Shown: positions 25,766-34,773 of the stretch, in pieces
Position numbering within the stretch: the stretch's first letter is position 1
How the letters are laid out: every line of letters starts with the position of its first letter
From: Acidobacteriota bacterium
GTDB lineage: Bacteria; Actinomycetota; Acidimicrobiia; Acidimicrobiales; Palsa-688
Length of the DNA stretch: 64,000 nt
Direction: 5' to 3'
Assembly: GCA_028876385.1 (NCBI GenBank)
Contig: JAGWSF010000109.1
Span: forward strand, 1 to 64,000
Position numbers and translations under genes: made by a program
Notes under the pieces: model-generated
Databases searched by the model: none
Told to the model about the DNA's origin: nothing
Seen by the model: the letters and a program-made list of their open reading frames with translations, nothing else

Positions 25766-26647
25766 TCACGGCTTGAGCCCCCACCCGCCCTCCTCACGCA
25801 ACCAGCCGCTCGAAGCCCACGTTCCTCCGTCGACGGGCAGGTTGATCCCGGTCACGTAGGCCGCCATTTTGGAGCACAGCCAGACGACGGCGCCGGCGCA
25901 CTCGTCGACCAGACCTTCTCGACCCAGTGGGATCGTCGCCGCCCAGCCCTCGTCCGAGTCCTCCCACGACGCCGGGTCCACCGGACCGGCGCGGTTGCCC
26001 CGCATGCCGGGCGTGATGGTGTGGTCGGGGGCGATGCAGTTGACCCGGATGCCGTGCTCGGCCAGCTCGAGGGCCATGGTGCGGGTGAAGTTGGCCATGC
26101 CCGCCTTGCAAGCGGCGTACACGGCGTACAGCGGAGCGGCCCGGCTGGCCTCGATGCTGGCCACATTGACGATGGATCCGCCGCGCCCTCCTGCGATCAT
26201 GTGGCGGGCCGCTTCCTGGGTGGCGATCAGGGTGCTCACCAGGTTGATGTCGATGTGGCGGCGGATGCTCGTCTCGGGCTGCGTCACGAACGATCCGGCT
26301 CTCACCCCCCCGGCGTTGTTGACGAGAATGTCAATCCGACCGAATCGCTCCACCACCGTGGACAGACTCGAGCGCAGGCCGTCGGAGTCGATGACGTCGC
26401 ACACCAGGCCAAGGCCGTCCTGGCCGAGATTCCGAATGGCCTCTTCGGTTGCTTCACAACGTTCGGGGAAGATGTCGAGCACGGCCACCTTCGCGCCGAA
26501 GCGGGCCAGGCCCAGGGCTACACCCTGTCCTATCCCGCCTCCCCCCCCGGTGACGACCGCGACCTGGCCGGTGAGCAGGATGTCCGACGGGTCGAGCCGG
26601 GTCCGGCCAACGTCGCGAGCGGCAGCATTGAGTTCGGCGAAGTCCAC
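25766..26647 (-). CDS. Short-chain dehydrogenase/reductase (SDR)
   Basis: A 293-residue SDR, GTG at 26647, with an N-terminal extension of about 25 residues before the first strand. Motifs: TGGGGGIG, LVCDVIDSD, NNAGG, catalytic Ser in NVASIEAS and YAACK as the Tyr-x3-Lys pair, then NCIAPDHTITPG and the C-terminal LPVDGGTW. It is a classical NAD(P)-dependent oxidoreductase, perhaps acting on hydroxyacyl-CoA. The ligase gene at 28208 ends four bases upstream, so the two form an operon. The thioesterase remnant follows downstream. Confidence 0.93.
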   Translation of the reverse strand: MDFAELNAAARDVGRTRLDPSDILLTGQVAVVTGGGGGIGQGVALGLARFGAKVAVLDIFPERCEATEEAIRNLGQDGLGLVCDVIDSDGLRSSLSTVVERFGRIDILVNNAGGVRAGSFVTQPETSIRRHIDINLVSTLIATQEAARHMIAGGRGGSIVNVASIEASRAAPLYAVYAACKAGMANFTRTMALELAEHGIRVNCIAPDHTITPGMRGNRAGPVDPASWEDSDEGWAATIPLGREGLVDECAGAVVWLCSKMAAYVTGINLPVDGGTWASSGWLREEGGWGLKP

Positions 26648-26651
26648 GGGA

Positions 26652-28208
26652 CTACCGTAATTCCCCTGACGAACCCGAGGCGGGGTCGGTCGGCGCGGTA
26701 TATCCGGGGGTGCCAGTCCGCTCCTGGACCAAGCGGGTGCGGTTGACCTTGCCGGCCGAGGTGCGAGGGATCTGATCGATCAGCTCGAACGCCTTCGGAG
26801 CTTTAGGGCCGGAAAGGCGGGACCGGGCGAACTCTCGCAACTCGGCTTCGGTAGGGGGATTCGCCGGGTCCCTCGCCTGGATGATGGCGTGAACCCGGTG
26901 ACCCCACTCGGGATCGGGTAGACCGACCACGACCACGTCAGCGACCTCCGGGTGCTCTGACAAGGCGACTTCCACCTCTGCCGGAAAGACGTTCACCCCG
27001 CCGGTGATGATCATGTCCTGGCGCCGGTCGGCGATGTACAGGTACCCGTCAGCATCGACGGAGCCCATGTCGCCGAACGTTCGGTACCCGCCGAGGATGG
27101 GCTCGGGAGTGGGGATGCCGATGTACTCGAAGGGGACGTCGTCATGGAACAGGCGCATCCATATCTCGCCCACCTCTCCGACGGGAACCTCCCTATGGCT
27201 GGAGTCGAGAATGCGGATCTCACAGTCGACCGGCCGCCCGACCGTGCCGGGACGCTCCAGCCACTCCCGGCCGGTGCACATGGTCGCCCCCATCTGCTCG
27301 CTGCCTCCGTACACGAACCAGAAGCGTTCCGGCGGGATCAGGGCCAGCCAGGCGCGGGCCACCCACTCGGGCAGCGCGGCACCCCCGTAGATCACCCGTT
27401 GCAGGCTGGAGAGATCACGGGTCTCGACGCCCTCGAGACGGGCGATGCGCTGGAGCATGGTCGGCACGAGCACGGTCATGGTCACCTGATAGCGCTCGAT
27501 CAGCTCGACCGCTCGAGCCGCCTCGAAGTGCTCGACCAACACGACGCGGTCACCGTTGAGCAGGATGGGGTAGCAGAACATGAACCCGTTGTTGTGATAC
27601 AGCGGCGATGCGCACATGGTGACGGCGGACTCGCCGCCGATGATGAGCCGTGCTTCTTCCTCGATGACGAAGAAGCCGGGAGACGGCTTGACGATGATCT
27701 TCGGTGTGCCCGTCGAACCGGAGGTGGGCAGGAGCCGCGTGAAGGGGGGAGCCGCGTCTTGGTCGGGCAGCGAGGCGTCGGCCGTGTCCGACCCTGCGAC
27801 GGCGGCGATATCAGCCCGACTCAGATCGGCGTTCGGACCGTCTGCCCACTCCCCGATAACCAGCCGGGCACCGGCCACGCCGAGCAGTCGGGTCCGCTCC
27901 CAGGCCGGCATGTCGGAACGGAGTGGGAGCACTGACACCCCGAGCTTCCACGCTCCGAAGGTGGCGGCTACGTGTTCCAGCGAGTTGGGCAGCCCGACGA
28001 CCACGACGTCGCCGGCCGCTGCGCCCTGCCCGGCGAGCAGACGGGCCACCCGGTTGGCGCGCCGGTCGAGCTCCGCCCAGCTGAGATGCACTTCCTCCCC
28101 CACCGAGGGGGCGAACACGAGCGCCAGCTCGTCCTTGCGCTCCTCGGCCAGCATGGCCAGCCGGCGACCGAAGGTGATGCGATGAGGGTCGTCGGTGGTG
28201 TCGGTCAT
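26652..28208 (-). CDS. AMP-forming acyl-CoA synthetase
   Basis: A 518-residue ANL ligase. The frame continues upstream, but ATG at 28208 has AGAGGAGATCC before it and begins with the usual short lead (MTDTTDDPHRITFGRRL). Motifs: the P-loop LPTSGSTGTPKIIVK, FVYGGSEQMGAT, the hinge/adenylate region FGDMGSVDADGYLYIADR with DMIITGGVNVFPAEVE, and the catalytic Lys in TSAGKVNRTRL. It sits four bases ahead of an SDR gene in the same direction. The substrate is unknown; the second half is typical of medium- or branched-chain acid ligases. Confidence 0.94.
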   Translation of the reverse strand: MTDTTDDPHRITFGRRLAMLAEERKDELALVFAPSVGEEVHLSWAELDRRANRVARLLAGQGAAAGDVVVVGLPNSLEHVAATFGAWKLGVSVLPLRSDMPAWERTRLLGVAGARLVIGEWADGPNADLSRADIAAVAGSDTADASLPDQDAAPPFTRLLPTSGSTGTPKIIVKPSPGFFVIEEEARLIIGGESAVTMCASPLYHNNGFMFCYPILLNGDRVVLVEHFEAARAVELIERYQVTMTVLVPTMLQRIARLEGVETRDLSSLQRVIYGGAALPEWVARAWLALIPPERFWFVYGGSEQMGATMCTGREWLERPGTVGRPVDCEIRILDSSHREVPVGEVGEIWMRLFHDDVPFEYIGIPTPEPILGGYRTFGDMGSVDADGYLYIADRRQDMIITGGVNVFPAEVEVALSEHPEVADVVVVGLPDPEWGHRVHAIIQARDPANPPTEAELREFARSRLSGPKAPKAFELIDQIPRTSAGKVNRTRLVQERTGTPGYTAPTDPASGSSGELR

Positions 28209-28381
28209 GGATCTCCTCTGGCAACTGCAGGCCGACGACCCAACGCCGGCGGCGACGATCTGGCCGGGCCATAGCGACCCCCTTCTGCTTCGTGTATAGC
28301 TAGCACAACCCGCACCATGGGGTCCGGCCCCTAATCTGCATCGATGCTCGCGGACATCGAACACACAGGAGCACAGACGCG

Positions 28382-29203
28382 GTGAGCACCCACCACGGTC
28401 GTGACCTCCATGCCGACTCCAGGGGGCACTTCATGTCCACGATGGGCTTCGAGTACCGCATGGAGGGCCCGCAGGCGACCGGACGGGTGGTTATCGGACC
28501 CTACCTTCAGGCGGGCCGCCGATGGCCGGGGGTAGCCGCCCTGCTCACTTTCGCCGACGTGCTCATCGGGCAACTGGCGTCGGCCCAGACCTACCCCCGC
28601 ATCTCGGTCACCGCCGATCTTGGTGTGACGGTGTTCTCGCCCCTTCCCAGAGACGGCATCTATGAGATGACCGCGGAAATCCTCAAGACCGGTCGGACGA
28701 TGACGGTCGGAGAGACTCGGTTCTACTCGACCGATGGGCGGTTGCTCGCCACGTCGGTCGGCACCTTCGTGGCCTCCCCGCGGCCGACCGACGAGGCGCC
28801 GAACGGTTTCCCCGACACCCTCACGGCCCGGACGACCACCGAGGCAACGGCGCCCTCGCTGACCCAGCAGGTCGGTATCGAGCTGATCGAACCTGGTCGA
28901 GCCGAGATCACCCTGAGGCCGGACCTCTTCAATGCCACGGAGAGCCTCCAGGGTGGCCTGGTCGCGCTGCTCGGTGAGGTCGCCGCCGCCTCCGCAGCGA
29001 CAGCCCACACCGGCCACGCCTCCGTGGTCAGCGGCCTGCAAGTCCATTACCTGGCCGCCGCCAGGGTCGGCCCCTTCTACACGTCCACCGAAGTCGAGGA
29101 CACAGAACAGGCATCGCGGGTACGGGTCGAGGTCCGCGACCCGGGCCGAGATGACCGGCTGGTTTCACTCATACTCGCCGACACCCGCCCAGAACCGGCC
29201 TGA
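28382..29203 (+). CDS. Double hot-dog (PaaI/thioesterase-like) protein
   Basis: A 273-residue protein, GTG at 28382 with AGGAG upstream. Two hot-dog repeats are visible: residues about 20-135 (ending FYSTDGRLLATSVGTFVASP) and 155-270 (with SLQGGLVALLGEVAAASAA and VSGLQVHYLAAARVGPFYTS). The second repeat carries the PaaI-like helix and the strand pattern typical of acyl-CoA thioesterases. Such proteins may release CoA from dead-end intermediates. It is divergent from the ligase gene at 28208 across a 173-base gap that holds no recognised site. Confidence 0.85.
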   Translation: MSTHHGRDLHADSRGHFMSTMGFEYRMEGPQATGRVVIGPYLQAGRRWPGVAALLTFADVLIGQLASAQTYPRISVTADLGVTVFSPLPRDGIYEMTAEILKTGRTMTVGETRFYSTDGRLLATSVGTFVASPRPTDEAPNGFPDTLTARTTTEATAPSLTQQVGIELIEPGRAEITLRPDLFNATESLQGGLVALLGEVAAASAATAHTGHASVVSGLQVHYLAAARVGPFYTSTEVEDTEQASRVRVEVRDPGRDDRLVSLILADTRPEPA

Positions 29204-29257
29204 GATCAGGGCGAGGGGCCGCCTCAGGACCCAACCTCCCCGACGATTGAGACCGGC

Positions 29258-30463
29258 TTAGAAGACGGCGCCGGAAATCTTCGCTTCCAGGATGGAGTCG
29301 CGATCCATACCGATGCCCTCCAGGACCTCGTCGGTGTCAGCGGCGAAGGTGGGGGCGGGACGCAGCTCGATGGCCGTCCGGTCGAACTGCACCGGAGACG
29401 ACACGAGCGGAAGGCTGCGCCCCGCGCCGTAGTCGACCTTCTGCACGAAGCCGTTGGTCAACGCCTGAGGGTCCTCGAGCAGATCGCCCATACGGTTCAC
29501 CACGTCCCACTGGCCTTTCTGGGTGGCCAGGACGGCCCGCCATTCCGTCAGGGGCCGGGTGGCGAAGGTCTTCTCGAGTTCGGCCACGATCTCCTCGCTC
29601 TTCGACGCGCGAGCCTCGGCGCTGTCGAAGCGGTCGTCGGTGAGAAGGTCCTCCCGACCGATGGCCCGGAACAACCCCTCGTAATAGGCCTCGAACTGCA
29701 GCATGCACAGGGCGATCCAACGATCGTCGGACGTCCGATAGTTGTTGACCAGCGGGTTGAAGATGCGCCCCTTGGGCGAGAGCGCATCAGGGCCGGCGAC
29801 TGCCGAGCCGACGATGCCCATCTGCATGCACCACATCGCCGTTCCGAGAAGGGAGCCGTCGACGACCGCCCCTTCACCGGTCCGACCCTTCCGCACGAGC
29901 GCAGCGGCAATCCCCCCGGCCAGCGCCATCCCGCTCAACGAGTCGCCGAAAGCACCCGCCGGCATGGGTACCGGCCGGTGGTAGTCGGCGGGAGTGACCG
30001 ACGCCGAGACACTTCCCCGGGACCAGAAGCTGATCGAGTCGTAGCCACCCTTGTCGGATTCGTCTCCCCGGGCGCCCTGGCCGCTACCGCAGGCGTAGAT
30101 GATGGACGGATTACGGGCCTGGACGGCCTCGATGTCGATGCCGAGTTTGCGGCGCGTCGGTGCGAGATACGACGTGAGGAACACGTCGGCTGTCTCGGCC
30201 AGGCGCATCACGATCTCCGTTGCTTCCGGCTGGGTCAGGTCGAGGGATAGGGCCTTCTTGCCCCGGTTCCAGATCTCCCAGGGAAACACGAGGCCTTCGG
30301 ACGGACCGACGCCGGCGTTGACCAAGCCCCTGATCGGGTCGCCCGACGGAGGCTCGATCTTGACCACCTCGGCACCCCAGTCGGCCAGAACGGCTCCCGC
30401 CGACGGGACGAATGCCCATGCCGAGACCTCGACGACCTTGACGCCATCCAGAACGTTTCCCAC
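29258..30463 (-). CDS. CaiB/BaiF family (class III) CoA-transferase
   Basis: A 401-residue class III CoA-transferase, GTG at 30463. The N-terminus LDGVKVVEVSAWAFVPSAG with ADWGAEVVKIEPPSGDP is diagnostic for the family, as are NRGKKALSLDLTQPEA and GRTGEGAVVDGSLLGTAMW. These enzymes move CoA between carboxylic acids through an aspartyl thioester, and some act as racemase-like epimerases of 2-methylacyl-CoA. It is divergent from the ACAD pair at 30614, so it may hand CoA to that branch's substrate or epimerise a methyl-branched acyl-CoA. Confidence 0.94.
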   Translation of the reverse strand: MGNVLDGVKVVEVSAWAFVPSAGAVLADWGAEVVKIEPPSGDPIRGLVNAGVGPSEGLVFPWEIWNRGKKALSLDLTQPEATEIVMRLAETADVFLTSYLAPTRRKLGIDIEAVQARNPSIIYACGSGQGARGDESDKGGYDSISFWSRGSVSASVTPADYHRPVPMPAGAFGDSLSGMALAGGIAAALVRKGRTGEGAVVDGSLLGTAMWCMQMGIVGSAVAGPDALSPKGRIFNPLVNNYRTSDDRWIALCMLQFEAYYEGLFRAIGREDLLTDDRFDSAEARASKSEEIVAELEKTFATRPLTEWRAVLATQKGQWDVVNRMGDLLEDPQALTNGFVQKVDYGAGRSLPLVSSPVQFDRTAIELRPAPTFAADTDEVLEGIGMDRDSILEAKISGAVF

Positions 30464-30565
30464 GACCCACGCCTTCCTTCAGGTGGTCGGCGGCCACAGC
30501 GACGGACACCGACCAGCTTCAACTCTGTGCTGGGGCCCCGAAGGTACCAGCCCGGTGGGCAAAAC

Positions 30566-30581
30566 TCGACTCTTCTGTCAA
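30566..30581. promoter_or_regulatory. Degenerate operator copy, TCGACTCTTCTGTCAA
   Basis: Matches TTGAC-N6-GTCAA with one mismatch (TCGAC). It lies 32 bases before the ACAD start at 30614 and between divergent genes, the same setting as the exact copies. Confidence 0.4.
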
Positions 30582-30613
30582 CTACGAGCGGGTCCGAGCT
30601 ATGGTCAGCGGTT

Positions 30614-31738
30614 GTGGATACAGACCTGACCGCCGATCAGGAGCTCCTATTGGAGACCTCGCTCCGATTCATCGAGTCTGCATACCCCCTGACGACCGTG
30701 CGTGCAGACGCAGGAAGCGGCGCCGGGGCGGGAAGCTCGTACCTACAGCAGGTCGCGGAGCTGGGCTGGTTCTCCCTCCTGGTACCGGAGGATCTGGGCG
30801 GAGGCAGTGTGTCAGACTCCGGCGTCGTCGACTGCGCGCTGGTCGCCACGGCGCGAGGGCAGTGGCTGCAGCCCGGGTCGTTCGTTGGCACCAACGTGGC
30901 GGCTCACGCTCTCGCCTCGGGTGGCTCCCCGGACCAGCAGGCCAAGATCCTGCCCCAGCTGATGTCGGGGGCGGAGACGGCCACCTGGGCCTACAGCGCC
31001 CCGGGGAGCGACGGTTCTGCCACCGCCGGCGTGACGGCCGTCCGCCGAGGCGGCGGATACGTGATCAGCGGGTCCAAGACGCTCGTGCAGGACGCGGACC
31101 AGGCCTCCTGGATACTCCTGAGCGCCGACACCGACAGCGGGCCCACGCAATTCCTCCTCCCGCAGGGAACCGATGGGGTGCACGCCGAGCCGATGGACAG
31201 CATGGACGTGACCCGGCGGTTCGGACGGATCACCTTCAGGGATGCCGAGGTGCCGGCGTGGGCCGTGGTGGGAGAGCCGGGAGGGGCGGTCGCCCTGATC
31301 GAGGGGGAGCTGGACGTGGCGTGTGTGCTCACGGCCGCCGAGTCGGTCGGAGCCATGGACCGCGACTTCCAGACCGCCCTGGACTACGCCAAGGATCGGA
31401 CGGCCTTCGGCCGTCCGATCGGCTCCTTCCAGGCCATCAAGCACCTTCTGGCCGATACCAGCCTCCTGCTGGAGATGAGCAAGGCCATGGTCACAGCAGC
31501 GTCGCGAGCGGTGGGGAGTGGCGCAGCCGACGCTTCAGCAGTCGCGAGCATGGCCAAGGCCTTCGTCGGCGACAGCAGCATCGAACTGGCCCAGCACTGC
31601 TTCCAGGTGTTCGGGGGGATCGGCTTCACGTGGGAGCACGACCAGCACCTGTACATGCGAAGGCTGACCACCGACGCCGCCCTCTATGGCTCCCCGTCGT
31701 GGCACCGGGAACGCCTTTGCCGACTGGGTGGCCTGTAG
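30614..31738 (+). CDS. Acyl-CoA dehydrogenase-like protein, small partner subunit
   Basis: A 374-residue ACAD-fold protein. GTG at 30614 (VDTDLTADQELLLETSLRF) is chosen as the start; the frame is open upstream. It has VPEDLGGGS, a beta-domain without a SEP-type flavin motif (YSAPGSDGSATA in that place), TAFGRPIGSFQAIKH, and the end CFQVFGGIGFTWEHDQHLYM. Glu is missing from both catalytic positions. It directly precedes the large ACAD at 31782, 43 bases away, and probably forms a heterotetramer with it. In this pair the small subunit comes first. Confidence 0.91.
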   Translation: MDTDLTADQELLLETSLRFIESAYPLTTVRADAGSGAGAGSSYLQQVAELGWFSLLVPEDLGGGSVSDSGVVDCALVATARGQWLQPGSFVGTNVAAHALASGGSPDQQAKILPQLMSGAETATWAYSAPGSDGSATAGVTAVRRGGGYVISGSKTLVQDADQASWILLSADTDSGPTQFLLPQGTDGVHAEPMDSMDVTRRFGRITFRDAEVPAWAVVGEPGGAVALIEGELDVACVLTAAESVGAMDRDFQTALDYAKDRTAFGRPIGSFQAIKHLLADTSLLLEMSKAMVTAASRAVGSGAADASAVASMAKAFVGDSSIELAQHCFQVFGGIGFTWEHDQHLYMRRLTTDAALYGSPSWHRERLCRLGGL

Positions 31739-31781
31739 GAAGCGTCCGCTTCGAAGCGCACGAGAACCGAGGAGCACGACC

Positions 31782-33071
31782 ATGAGCGACACGCACACCC
31801 AATACGGCGACGAGGACGTCGAGAGCTTCCGGCTCCGGGCTCGGGAATGGCTCCGCGACAACTTCGAGCCGAGGCCGCCCGGGCGCAGCGGCAACGCCAA
31901 CCTCCGGGGGGTCGAGCACACGACGGTGGAGAGCGTCCGCCCTGAGCGGGAGAAACAGCGACGGCTGTTCGAGGCGGGATTCGCCGGCATCACCTACCCC
32001 CGCGAGTACGGCGGCCAGGGACTGAGCCCCGACCACGAGCGAGCCTTCAACGAGGAAGCCGCTCCTTACCTGATGCCCGAGCTTGGTGTGGCCGGGGGGA
32101 CCACCTTCAACGTCTGCGCCAAGACCATGCTGGCTCACGCCTCGTCCGCGTTCCTCGAACGCCACATCCCCAGAATCCTGGCCGGGGAGGAGCTGTGGGT
32201 CCAGTTCTTCTCCGAGCCCGAAGCCGGCTCCGATCTGGCCGGCGTGCGCACCCGGGCGACCCGGGACGGGGACCGATGGATGCTGAGCGGAGCCAAGATC
32301 TGGAGCAGTGGGGCCTACTATGCCGACTACGGGATGTGCCTGGCCCGCACCAACTGGGACGTGCCCAAGCACAAGGGCCTCACGTGGTTCGCCGTGGCGA
32401 CGACCGCCCCTGGCGTCACCATCGAGCCCATCCGGGAGATCAACGGTGACGCCGAGTTCTGCCAGGAGTTCTTCGACGAGGTCGAACTATCCGACGACGA
32501 CGTCATCGGGGAGGTGGACCACGGTTGGCGGGTGGCCCAGACCATGCTGGTCTTCGAACGCGGCGGTGGAGACGACACGGCCTTCGTTCCCGACGTGGCC
32601 GGTGACGACATCGCCCCGGACCTGGTGGCCCTGGCCCGTCGGGTCGGGCGGGACAAGGATCCGGAGGTCAGGCAGCTCATCGCCCAGGCCCACATCTACG
32701 ATTTCGCCGGCGTCCAGTTGGCCGAGCGGATCCGGATCCGATCACGCTCGGCCACAGGGATCGAAGCGGGGATTGCGGCATACGGCAAGCTGGCTTCGGG
32801 CATCTTCGGGGCGATCAGGGGCCAGCTCGGTATGCGTATCGCCGGGCCGGAGGGTCACCTGTGGGAGTCCGGCGATGTCGAGGGCATGACCGCCGCCATC
32901 GGCTATCTCAATGCCCGCCAGTTCGCCATCGCCGGCGGCACCAACGAGATGCAACGCAACGGCATCGGCGAACGGGTTCTGGGCTTACCGAGGGAACCAT
33001 CGTTTGACTCGACGAGACCCTTCAACGAGGTGATCCGGGCCGCCCGCAACTGGGACGGGAAGGTCGGCTGA
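31782..33071 (+). CDS. Acyl-CoA dehydrogenase, catalytic subunit of a heteromeric pair
   Basis: A 429-residue ACAD, ATG at 31782 with GAGGAG upstream. It shows YPREYGGQGLS, FFSEPEAGSDLAG (142-154), GAKIWSSGAYYADY, and the C-terminal IAGGTNEMQRNGIGERVLG, where the medium-chain-type Glu is Gly. E259 in LVFERGGGDD is the candidate base. A small ACAD-like gene lies just before it, making an alpha2beta2 enzyme likely. The length and the long N-terminus (REWLRDNFEPRPPG) fit the subgroup found in actinobacterial steroid and isoprenoid catabolic islands. Confidence 0.94.
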   Translation: MSDTHTQYGDEDVESFRLRAREWLRDNFEPRPPGRSGNANLRGVEHTTVESVRPEREKQRRLFEAGFAGITYPREYGGQGLSPDHERAFNEEAAPYLMPELGVAGGTTFNVCAKTMLAHASSAFLERHIPRILAGEELWVQFFSEPEAGSDLAGVRTRATRDGDRWMLSGAKIWSSGAYYADYGMCLARTNWDVPKHKGLTWFAVATTAPGVTIEPIREINGDAEFCQEFFDEVELSDDDVIGEVDHGWRVAQTMLVFERGGGDDTAFVPDVAGDDIAPDLVALARRVGRDKDPEVRQLIAQAHIYDFAGVQLAERIRIRSRSATGIEAGIAAYGKLASGIFGAIRGQLGMRIAGPEGHLWESGDVEGMTAAIGYLNARQFAIAGGTNEMQRNGIGERVLGLPREPSFDSTRPFNEVIRAARNWDGKVG

Positions 33072-33101
33072 GCCTGGCTCGGATCACCGAGGACGGCGTG
33101 G

Positions 33102-34697
33102 TCAGGCGACCGTTGTCTCCCCGGCGAGAGACGCGGCGCGGGCGGCCCGCCGCCGGAGGTCCGCTTTAACGATCTTGCCGGCGGCGTTCACGGGGAAGCC
33201 GTCCACGATCTCAACGTGGCGGGGAACCTTGTAGTTGGCCATCCGGGCCCGTGCGGTACCGATCACCTCGGCCGGGGTAACTGTCACACCGGGTCGGGGC
33301 ACCACAAAAGCAGCCGGGACCTCACCGAGACGGTCGTCGGGCATGCCGACGACGACGACCTGGGCGATCCGGGTGTCGGATAGGAGGATGCTCTCCACCT
33401 CTTTCGGCGACACGTTGAATCCGCCCACGATCACGATGTCCTTGATCCGGTCGGTGATGGTGATGTTTCCCTTGGCGTCTATCGATCCGACGTCTCCGGT
33501 GTAGAGCCAGCCCTGCTCGTCCACGACTTCCGCCGTCGCCACCGGGTCCTCCCAGTACCCCGACATCACGTTGTAGCCGCGGACGGCGATCTCGCCAGAT
33601 TCGCCCACCCCGAGCGTCTGGTGCTCCGACCCGACGATGCGCACCTCGATGTCGACCACGGGCGAACCCACCGTGTGGGCGATCGTCGCGGCGTCGTCAC
33701 CCGGCCTCGTGACACTGACGATGGCGGTGGACTCGGTCAGTCCATAACCGGTGCCGACTTCGACATCGAGCACGCTCTGCATCCTCTCCACGAGGGTCAC
33801 GGGGATGGAGGCGGCGGCGGTGAAGGCAAAGCGCAGGGAGCTGATGTCACCCAGCGGACCCTGGAAGTCGAGGATAGAGGTGAACATGGTCGGCGGACCG
33901 GCGACGACGGTGACCCGCTCCTTCTCGATCCGCCGGAGGACCTTCTCGACGTCGAAAACGGCGTGAGGTAACGCAGTCGCCCCCATGAGCATGCAGAGCA
34001 GCCAACCGGCCTTGTAGCCGAAGCAGTGGAAGAACGGGTTGGTGATCAGGTAGCGATCGTCGGCGCGCAGACCGAATCCCTCGTTGAAAGCCTCATAGGC
34101 TCTCAGGGTCTGGGCGTGGCCGAGGACAACACCCTTGGGATGTCCGGTTGTACCGGAGGTGAAGATGATGTCGGCCACCGGATGAGGTTCGACGTCGGGG
34201 GCTTCAGCGGGGACACCGGCGTGGAAGTCCTTCCAGGGGGTCACTCCTGGTGCAGCATCGGCCCCCGGCATGGACACTTTGAGAAGCGAGGCATACAACT
34301 CCGGGTCGGCCTGGCTCATCGCGTCGGTGTACGAGGTGCCGAGAAAGTCCGGTACCACGAAGAGGCCCCGCGCCCCGCTGCGCCGGAGCACGTAGGCGGC
34401 CTCTTCCCCCTTGAAGCGGGTGTTCACCGGAACCAGGATCCCGCCGGCGGCGTGGATCCCCACCGCCGCCACCACCCACGCGGTCGAGTTCGGCGCCCAG
34501 ATCCCTACCCGGTCACCCCTGCCGATACCGGCCGCGTGGATGGCCCGAGCCGTGCGGGACACCTCGTCGTGCAGTTCGCCATAGGTGAGTGTCCACGACG
34601 AGTCGTCGATGGCTACGGCGGCGGGGACCTCCCGGCTTCGGGCGCGGATCACGGCCGCGGTATTGGCATACTCGAGGTCTGCTCTTGCTCGGTCCAC
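33102..34697 (-). CDS. AMP-forming acyl-CoA synthetase (FadD-like)
   Basis: A 531-residue ANL ligase, GTG at 34697. It is similar throughout to the ligase at 13704 (shared NTRFKG, FHCFGYKAGWLL, TGYGLTES and MANYKVPR segments), so the two are paralogues. P-loop IIFTSGTTGHPKGVVLG; LYTGDVGSIDAKGNITITDR with KDIVIVGGFNVSPKEVE; catalytic Lys in NAAGKIVKADL. It is transcribed alone, convergent with the ACAD pair that ends at 33071. It probably activates a related acid. Confidence 0.95.
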   Translation of the reverse strand: MDRARADLEYANTAAVIRARSREVPAAVAIDDSSWTLTYGELHDEVSRTARAIHAAGIGRGDRVGIWAPNSTAWVVAAVGIHAAGGILVPVNTRFKGEEAAYVLRRSGARGLFVVPDFLGTSYTDAMSQADPELYASLLKVSMPGADAAPGVTPWKDFHAGVPAEAPDVEPHPVADIIFTSGTTGHPKGVVLGHAQTLRAYEAFNEGFGLRADDRYLITNPFFHCFGYKAGWLLCMLMGATALPHAVFDVEKVLRRIEKERVTVVAGPPTMFTSILDFQGPLGDISSLRFAFTAAASIPVTLVERMQSVLDVEVGTGYGLTESTAIVSVTRPGDDAATIAHTVGSPVVDIEVRIVGSEHQTLGVGESGEIAVRGYNVMSGYWEDPVATAEVVDEQGWLYTGDVGSIDAKGNITITDRIKDIVIVGGFNVSPKEVESILLSDTRIAQVVVVGMPDDRLGEVPAAFVVPRPGVTVTPAEVIGTARARMANYKVPRHVEIVDGFPVNAAGKIVKADLRRRAARAASLAGETTVA

Positions 34698-34773
34698 GGC
34701 CTGACGCTAGTGGCTCCTCCTCCATCCCGAGCGAGTTCACGCAGTGAACCGGGCACCTGATAGGACTGGTTCC

